Origin: JAPLDB01 sp038230515
GTDB lineage: Bacteria; Bacteroidota; Bacteroidia; AKYH767-A; 2013-40CM-41-45
Assembly (NCBI GenBank): GCA_038230515.1
Contig: JBBRND010000026.1
Location: 1-64,000, forward strand
Direction of reading: 5' to 3'
DNA: 64,000 bases
Of this stretch, positions 59,810-64,000 are shown piece after piece. Made by a program: the position numbers and the translations under genes. Position 1 is the first letter of the stretch; every line of letters begins with the position of its first letter. Under the pieces are notes generated by a model. That model did not search any database. It was not told the DNA's origin and saw nothing but the letters and a program-made list of their open reading frames with translations.

Positions 59810-60226
59810 TCAGCAAAACTCTTCGTAAGTCGCTTTCAAATGTTCGGCAATCATTTGTGCCGAACGACCTTCGATGTGATGGCGCTCAATAAAGTGAACG
59901 AGCTTGCCGTCTTTAAATAAAGCAATGGAAGGAGATGAGGGAGGATAAGGCAGCGTATACTTTCTTGCCTGCGCGGTAGCTTCCAAATCCTGTCCTGCAA
60001 AAACAGTAACTAATTTTTCGGGTTTCTTTCCGTCCTGCAATGACATGCGGACACCCGGGCGGGCTGTGCCTGCCGCGCATCCACAAACGGAGTTAAGCAC
60101 AAGCAACATTGTTCCCTTGCTGTTAGGAATTATTTGATCAACCTGATCAGAATTTTTTAGTTCTTCGAAACCCGATGCAACTAATTCCTCACGCATGGGG
60201 GTACATATATATTCCGGGTATGGCAT
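59810..60226 (-). CDS. Bacilliredoxin BrxA/BrxB family protein (YphP/YqiW)
   Basis: This is a 138-residue thioredoxin-fold protein with the family's active-site motif CGC in VLNSVCGCAAGTARPG (about residues 48-50), followed by VFAGQDLEATAQAR, LPYPPSSPSIALFKDGKLV and ERHHIEGRSAQMIAEHL. In Firmicutes, bacilliredoxins remove bacillithiol from proteins. Bacteroidota also carry this family, sometimes with bacillithiol synthesis genes (not seen here). It is monocistronic and convergent with rseP. Confidence 0.92.
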   Translation of the reverse strand: MPYPEYICTPMREELVASGFEELKNSDQVDQIIPNSKGTMLLVLNSVCGCAAGTARPGVRMSLQDGKKPEKLVTVFAGQDLEATAQARKYTLPYPPSSPSIALFKDGKLVHFIERHHIEGRSAQMIAEHLKATYEEFC

Positions 60227-60245
60227 TTTGTTTGATTTTAAGATG

Positions 60246-60253
60246 CAAAAGTA
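60246..60253 (-). promoter_or_regulatory. -7 promoter box TACTTTTG for bacilliredoxin
   Basis: Exact match, 19 nt before the ATG at 60226. Confidence 0.55.
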
Positions 60254-60447
60254 AGCATCCTTTTTTCTTTACGCCACTATTAACACTGTTATTAATAGAA
60301 TTGTTTTGATTTCGGGTTCTTTTCTGCAAGTATTGAATATTATTTAACACGAATACATTAAACCTTACAGATGTAAAAAATTACCAGTTTTTCGATTCTT
60401 AACTTTTTTCCCTGACCGTATATTGCCAGCACACACAACTATTGAAT

Positions 60448-60867
60448 ATGAAGATATTTACAATTGCCATTCTGTTTATGTTCGCTGCTGTCGCTCAGGC
60501 ACAGGATGTGCTACCCAATAAAATTTACCGCATCACTGCATATCAGAACGGGAATAATAACATTGTGAGCGTGTCAAATTACACAGAGGTTATTCCACCC
60601 ACAAGCATTTATGTCCCGAGTGCATTTACTCCGAATGATGACGGCTTCAATGATACCTTCGGGGTGAAAGGAGAAGGCATTCAGAACTTCAAAATGCTTA
60701 TTTACAATCGCTGGGGAGAAGTGATTTTCTCTACCACAAATCCCGGAGAACATTGGGATGGAAAATATAAAAACGAACCCGCAGAAAACGGAACATACGT
60801 ATATGAGATTTTTGCCAAAGGATATGGCAAGCATCCGAAGACAGGTTCTGTTACTTTGCTCAGATAA
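60448..60867 (+). CDS. Miniature secreted protein consisting mainly of a type B (CHU_C) T9SS sorting domain
   Basis: This is a 139-residue protein from ATG 60448, with signal peptide MKIFTIAILFMFAAVAQAQ. Only about 30 residues follow (DVLPNKIYRITAYQNGNNNI onward) before the gliding-motility-type C-terminal domain starts at YVPSAFTPNDDGFNDTFGVKG. That domain continues with LIYNRWGEVIFST, then HWDGKYKNEPAENGTYVYEIF and TGSVTLLR. No cargo domain is present. It may be a stand-alone structural or competitor protein, or a fragment of a larger gene. A weak -7-like TATATTGC lies near 60419. Confidence 0.85.
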   Translation: MKIFTIAILFMFAAVAQAQDVLPNKIYRITAYQNGNNNIVSVSNYTEVIPPTSIYVPSAFTPNDDGFNDTFGVKGEGIQNFKMLIYNRWGEVIFSTTNPGEHWDGKYKNEPAENGTYVYEIFAKGYGKHPKTGSVTLLR

Positions 60868-60898
60868 AATTTAGTCGTTGCTTCTCACTCTATAAATG

Positions 60899-60927
60899 AC
60901 TGCGCTGGAAAGTGCGGTAACTTTTTT
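60899..60927 (+). terminator. Probable rho-independent terminator
   Basis: ACTGCGC / GTGCGGT stem (two G-T wobbles) with loop TGGAAA, then six T after three bases. It follows the miniature type-B domain gene. Confidence 0.45.
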
Positions 60928-60944
60928 GCACTAAAGAAAAAGAA

Positions 60945-62390
60945 TCAAAGTTTAATGCACACATTTTTTTCTTCCGTAAAAAACTTCAACGCTTCAAATC
61001 CACCTTCTCTTCCAACACCTGAATTTTTCATTCCTCCGAACGGAGTTCTTAGATCGCGGAAGAGCCAACAGTTGATCCAGATAATTCCACTCTGAAGTTT
61101 TGCTGCCACTCGATGCGCACGGGTTAAGCTCTCTGTCCAGATAGTTCCGGCTAAACCGTATTGAGTTGAGTTCGCCATCATCAGTGCTTCGTCTTCGGTT
61201 TCAAAAGGAGCGAGTGTAACAACAGGTCCGAAAATTTCTTCCTGATTGGTGCGACAATCATGAGGCAGATTTTCAAAGACAGTTGGTTCGATAAAAAATC
61301 CGTTTTTGTTTTTTCTTTCAAGATGAAGTTGATTTCCTCCGCAGAGAATTTTACCTCCCTCTTGCTTTGCAAGTTCGATGTAAGAAAGAATTTTTTCCAT
61401 GTGTGACTTGCTCACGATGGCTCCCATTCTGTTCTTATCATTTAAAGGATCGCCAACTTTTAATGTTGACACTCTTTTCAGAAATGCTCCTTTAAATTTT
61501 TCATAAATACTCTTCTCAATAAAAATACGTGAGCCGCATAAACAAATTTCTCCCTGATTACTAAAGGATGCATTTACCGATGTCTTTACTGCTTCATCAA
61601 AATTGCAATCAGCAAAAACGAGGTTTGGATTTTTTCCTCCAAGTTCAAGCGAAAGCTTTTTAAACATTGGTGCTGCCGTTCGCGCAATCCACTCCCCTGT
61701 TTTTGTTCCGCCAGTAAAACTTACAGCAGGAATTTTAGGATGAGAAACAATGGCTGCACCAACTTTCGGTCCGAGACCGTGAACAATATTCAAAACACCT
61801 TTTGGCAAACCTGCTTCATTGCAAAGTTCGGCAAGAAGATAAGCAGTCATGGGAGTAATTTCACTTGGCTTCGCGATTACACAATTTCCTGATGCAAGAG
61901 CAGGAACAATTTTCCAGGTAAATAAATACAACGGAAGATTCCATGGAGAAATGCAACCTGCAATACCGATGGGTTGACGAAGCGTATAATTGATTGCAGC
62001 ATTTTCTGTTGCATGTGCTTCGGTGGCGAGATGAATAGCTCCTGTCGCATAGAAATGAAAATTATCGCGAGCTCTGGGAATATCAACTGCCTTTGCCAGC
62101 CACACAGGTTTTCCCTGATCAATGCTTTCTGCCAATGCAAGGCGATCAAGATTCTTATCAATGAGTTCAGAGATTTTCAAAAGAATATTTGAGCGCTGCG
62201 CAACCGGCATTTTGCTCCATGCAGGAAAAGCTGTCTCTGCCGCGGCAACTGCAACTTCTACATCAAGTTCGTCACTATCAGGAATGAGAGAATAAACTTC
62301 TCCGGTGGCGGGGTTAATGTTATCGAGATACGCTTTGCTGACCGGCTCTAAGAATTCTCCATTTATGTAATTCAGAATTTTTTCTGTCAT
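60945..62390 (-). CDS. Aldehyde dehydrogenase, 2-aminomuconate-6-semialdehyde (ALDH8-like) type
   Basis: This is a 481-residue NAD-dependent ALDH. It has WNLPLYLFTWKIVPALASGNCVIAKPSE (cofactor fold), SFTGGTKTGEWIA, the active-site glutamate in LSLELGGKNPNLVF and the nucleophile cysteine in NQGEICLCGSRIFIEKSIY. The stretch DQGKPVWLAKAVDIPRARDNF and the ending WINCWLFRDLRTPFGGMKNSG strongly resemble human ALDH8A1, which oxidises 2-aminomuconate semialdehyde in kynurenine-route tryptophan breakdown. Hydroxymuconic semialdehyde dehydrogenase is the main alternative. An aminomuconate-deaminase-like gene lies at 45003-45431. Monocistronic. Confidence 0.88.
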   Translation of the reverse strand: MTEKILNYINGEFLEPVSKAYLDNINPATGEVYSLIPDSDELDVEVAVAAAETAFPAWSKMPVAQRSNILLKISELIDKNLDRLALAESIDQGKPVWLAKAVDIPRARDNFHFYATGAIHLATEAHATENAAINYTLRQPIGIAGCISPWNLPLYLFTWKIVPALASGNCVIAKPSEITPMTAYLLAELCNEAGLPKGVLNIVHGLGPKVGAAIVSHPKIPAVSFTGGTKTGEWIARTAAPMFKKLSLELGGKNPNLVFADCNFDEAVKTSVNASFSNQGEICLCGSRIFIEKSIYEKFKGAFLKRVSTLKVGDPLNDKNRMGAIVSKSHMEKILSYIELAKQEGGKILCGGNQLHLERKNKNGFFIEPTVFENLPHDCRTNQEEIFGPVVTLAPFETEDEALMMANSTQYGLAGTIWTESLTRAHRVAAKLQSGIIWINCWLFRDLRTPFGGMKNSGVGREGGFEALKFFTEEKNVCIKL

Positions 62391-62395
62391 GAAAC

Positions 62396-62403
62396 AAATG
62401 TAT
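62396..62403 (-). promoter_or_regulatory. -7 promoter box TACATTTG for the aldehyde dehydrogenase
   Basis: Exact match, 5 nt before the ATG at 62390. Confidence 0.65.
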
Positions 62404-62422
62404 GCAGATTACTCCGAACAGT

Positions 62423-63058
62423 TCAATTTGCCTTTGATGCCTTCGGGAAAATAAAATACACAGGAATGAAAAAGTAAATGGCAAATGCAATCCACGGATT
62501 GATCCATGCTACTGATGCAGCCACCCAATATGCAACACTTCCATAAATAAAAGAGAGGCGGTTGCCTTGTTTGAATACTTCGAGACTTACAAAGTCAGCG
62601 ATGAGTGAGCGGTTCTTTGTAACATAGAGTCGCATGATGGTGAATGAGAACGCTGCCATGGAAAGTGAAATGCCGAAAAGAAACAGTGCTAGTTTATTGT
62701 TTGGATAATCGCCAATGAGCGCAGTGGGGAATGGAATGAAAGAAGTCCACAGCAACAGGTTTGCATTTGCCCAGAACAATCCGTTGTTGATTCCTTTAAA
62801 CTGATCGAAGAGCCGGTGATGGTTTACCCACACCACGCATACCATGAGGAAACTGATGATCCAGCTCAGAAATTTCGGAGCGAGAGAAACCAATGCAAGC
62901 CAGAGTTCGCGGGTAGAATGAAGATCATCAATGTGCGGCACTTTCAATTCAAGGACAAGCAACGTAAGGATAATCGCAAAAACTCCGTCACTCAAAGTTT
63001 CTACTCTTGCTTTAGAATATTTGCCGAAGGCGTAAATTTTATCTTCCATTTCTTCCAT
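62423..63058 (-). CDS. TMEM175 family (DUF1211) potassium-channel-like membrane protein
   Basis: The start is placed at ATG 63058 (MEEMEDKIYAFGKYSKAR), 9 nt after a promoter box; another ATG is at 63049. The ~211-residue protein has six hydrophobic segments. The first carries the family signature RVETLSDGVFAIILTLLVLEL, equivalent to the R-x3-FSDG motif whose following isoleucines and leucines line the pore in bacterial TMEM175. Bacterial members form tetrameric potassium-permeable channels in the inner membrane. No regulatory domain is attached. Confidence 0.88.
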   Translation of the reverse strand: MEEMEDKIYAFGKYSKARVETLSDGVFAIILTLLVLELKVPHIDDLHSTRELWLALVSLAPKFLSWIISFLMVCVVWVNHHRLFDQFKGINNGLFWANANLLLWTSFIPFPTALIGDYPNNKLALFLFGISLSMAAFSFTIMRLYVTKNRSLIADFVSLEVFKQGNRLSFIYGSVAYWVAASVAWINPWIAFAIYFFIPVYFIFPKASKAN

Positions 63059-63067
63059 ACTGCGCTG

Positions 63068-63075
63068 CAAAAGTA
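63068..63075 (-). promoter_or_regulatory. -7 promoter box TACTTTTG for the TMEM175-like gene
   Basis: Exact match, 9 nt before the ATG at 63058. Confidence 0.6.
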
Positions 63076-63225
63076 AAAGAGTACGGCTGCCGTGCAAATG
63101 GGTTGCCGGTTCAGGCAACAACTATTTTTTATCCCGCTTCATTTTCAAATCAACTTTTTATTCTACTTTAGTGTCTTCATTTTTTGAGCAGGAGCGATTG
63201 AACAAGTAAACATCAACAACTTGTC

Positions 63226-64000
63226 ATGAAAAAATTAACCTGTACATCGGTTCCATTTTTTATTTTTCAGTTGGCAATAACATGCCTTTGCTGTGCTACG
63301 GCTTTTTCTCAAACTGTTTTCTGGACAGAGACATTTAATAACGCTTGCACTTTCTACTGCACCGCATACACCGGACCAAACGGTACCTGGACTTTCACTC
63401 AACCCGGAGCAAACGGCTCTACTCATAACATCTGGTTTATTAGCTGTGCTGAAAACGGAAATGCTCCGGGCACCTGCGGCACAGGTTGCGGTGCGAATGC
63501 TTCTTTACATATCGGTAACGATCCCAACTCTCTTGCGGGCTGGTTGTTTTGCCCAACGGGCGATTGCGGTGCTGCGTACGATGCTTCTTCGAATACAGAA
63601 ATAACGAACTTACGCGCAGCATCTCCAAGAGTGAACTGCGCAGGCAAAGGAACCATCACTGCAACCTTTGCTTACATCGGCAAAGGGCAGGCGGGACATG
63701 ATTATTGTGTGTTTGAATACAGCGCTGATGATGGTGCTACTTGGGCAGCACTTACCGGTGGGCTTACTACAGTGAATACCGGATGTGCCGGACAGGGCAA
63801 GTGGGCTACTGTTGCTACGGTTTCACTGCCAGCAACTGCAAATAATAATCCGTTGGTGCATGTTGCATTTCATTGGGTGAATGATGGTGATGGTTCCGGA
63901 AGCGATCCTTCGTTTGCTGTTAATGATCTTTCCATTTCCTATACAAATCCATTGCCTGTGGAGTGGCTTAGCTTTGATGCTGCAGCCGGCAACAAAAAAG
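63226..64000 (+). CDS. Secreted jelly-roll-domain protein, probably T9SS-sorted, 3' end cut by window edge
   Basis: The frame is open from ATG 63226 to the window end (258 codons). The signal peptide MKKLTCTSVPFFIFQLAITC ends near ATAFSQ. The mature part TVFWTETFNNACTFYCTAYT to DPSFAVNDLSISY matches, in layout and several motifs (FWTE-F, NIWFIS, SPRVNCAGKG), the N-terminal domain of the PKD adhesin at 13022-15898. The last visible residues, NPLPVEWLSFDAAAGNKK, are the usual linker leading into a fibronectin-like segment and type A sorting domain in Bacteroidota secreted proteins, so a sorting domain is expected beyond the edge (inference). Confidence 0.85.
   Translation, partial: MKKLTCTSVPFFIFQLAITCLCCATAFSQTVFWTETFNNACTFYCTAYTGPNGTWTFTQPGANGSTHNIWFISCAENGNAPGTCGTGCGANASLHIGNDPNSLAGWLFCPTGDCGAAYDASSNTEITNLRAASPRVNCAGKGTITATFAYIGKGQAGHDYCVFEYSADDGATWAALTGGLTTVNTGCAGQGKWATVATVSLPATANNNPLVHVAFHWVNDGDGSGSDPSFAVNDLSISYTNPLPVEWLSFDAAAGNKK

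Overview
This window comes from the chromosome of a Bacteroidota bacterium. The evidence is a cluster of type IX secretion system (T9SS) cargo proteins with C-terminal sorting domains, a PorP/SprF-type membrane protein, a SprE/PorW-type lipoprotein, SprB repeats, and promoters with the Bacteroidota -7 box TAnnTTTG instead of sigma70 boxes. The DNA is moderately AT-rich. I cannot name a genus. I see no rRNA, tRNA, CRISPR array, prophage or complete insertion sequence.

Layout. 1-6250: T9SS-sorted secreted proteins, a RetSat/CrtISO-like oxidoreductase, a small 42-bp repeat array and a duplicated intergenic element ending in hairpins. 6250-15900: a DUF6624-like protein, a biotin carrier protein, a very large CotH/SprB-repeat surface protein, and a two-gene unit of PorP/SprF plus a PKD-repeat adhesin. 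15900-25500: MeaB, then a surface-polysaccharide region (GT2 glycosyltransferase, GT22-like mannosyltransferase, LTA-synthase-type sulfatase, O-antigen ligase, GtrA), followed by an unrecognised coiled-coil/winged-helix protein whose centre is thirteen 14-residue repeats. 25500-29400: class Ia ribonucleotide reductase (nrdB, nrdA), with a four-helix-bundle (23S intervening-protein family) gene between the subunits. 29900-36800: an ABC exporter, rbfA, two methyltransferases including RlmD, a 21/42-bp repeat array, and an unknown protein. 37000-46500: a beta-propeller-like T9SS protein, a RelE-type toxin-antitoxin pair, kbl, rnhA, an M1 aminopeptidase, fabH, and a RidA/aminomuconate-deaminase-like protein. 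46500-53700: a lamin-tail-domain secreted protein, bactofilin, SprE/PorW and an M23 peptidase. 53700-64000: a GH3-family enzyme, a broken sialidase-like T9SS gene, dxr, an FkbM methyltransferase, rseP, bacilliredoxin, a miniature type-B sorting-domain protein, an aldehyde dehydrogenase of the aminomuconate-semialdehyde type, a TMEM175-type channel, and a T9SS protein cut by the window edge.

How the genes work together. About eleven proteins are T9SS cargo, and PorP/SprF and SprE/PorW are machine components. The polysaccharide genes probably build the A-LPS or capsule that anchors such cargo. The remaining genes are mostly core metabolism and RNA or envelope maintenance in small transcription units.

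Most unusual signals. (i) Three unrelated loci carry phase-locked tandem repeats with a period of exactly 42 bp (14 codons). (ii) A 26-residue, hairpin-containing insertion lies inside a signal peptide. (iii) A duplicated intergenic element looks like two terminator-ended small RNAs. (iv) At least nine genes have the -7 promoter box only 4-5 nt before the start codon, which predicts leaderless mRNAs.
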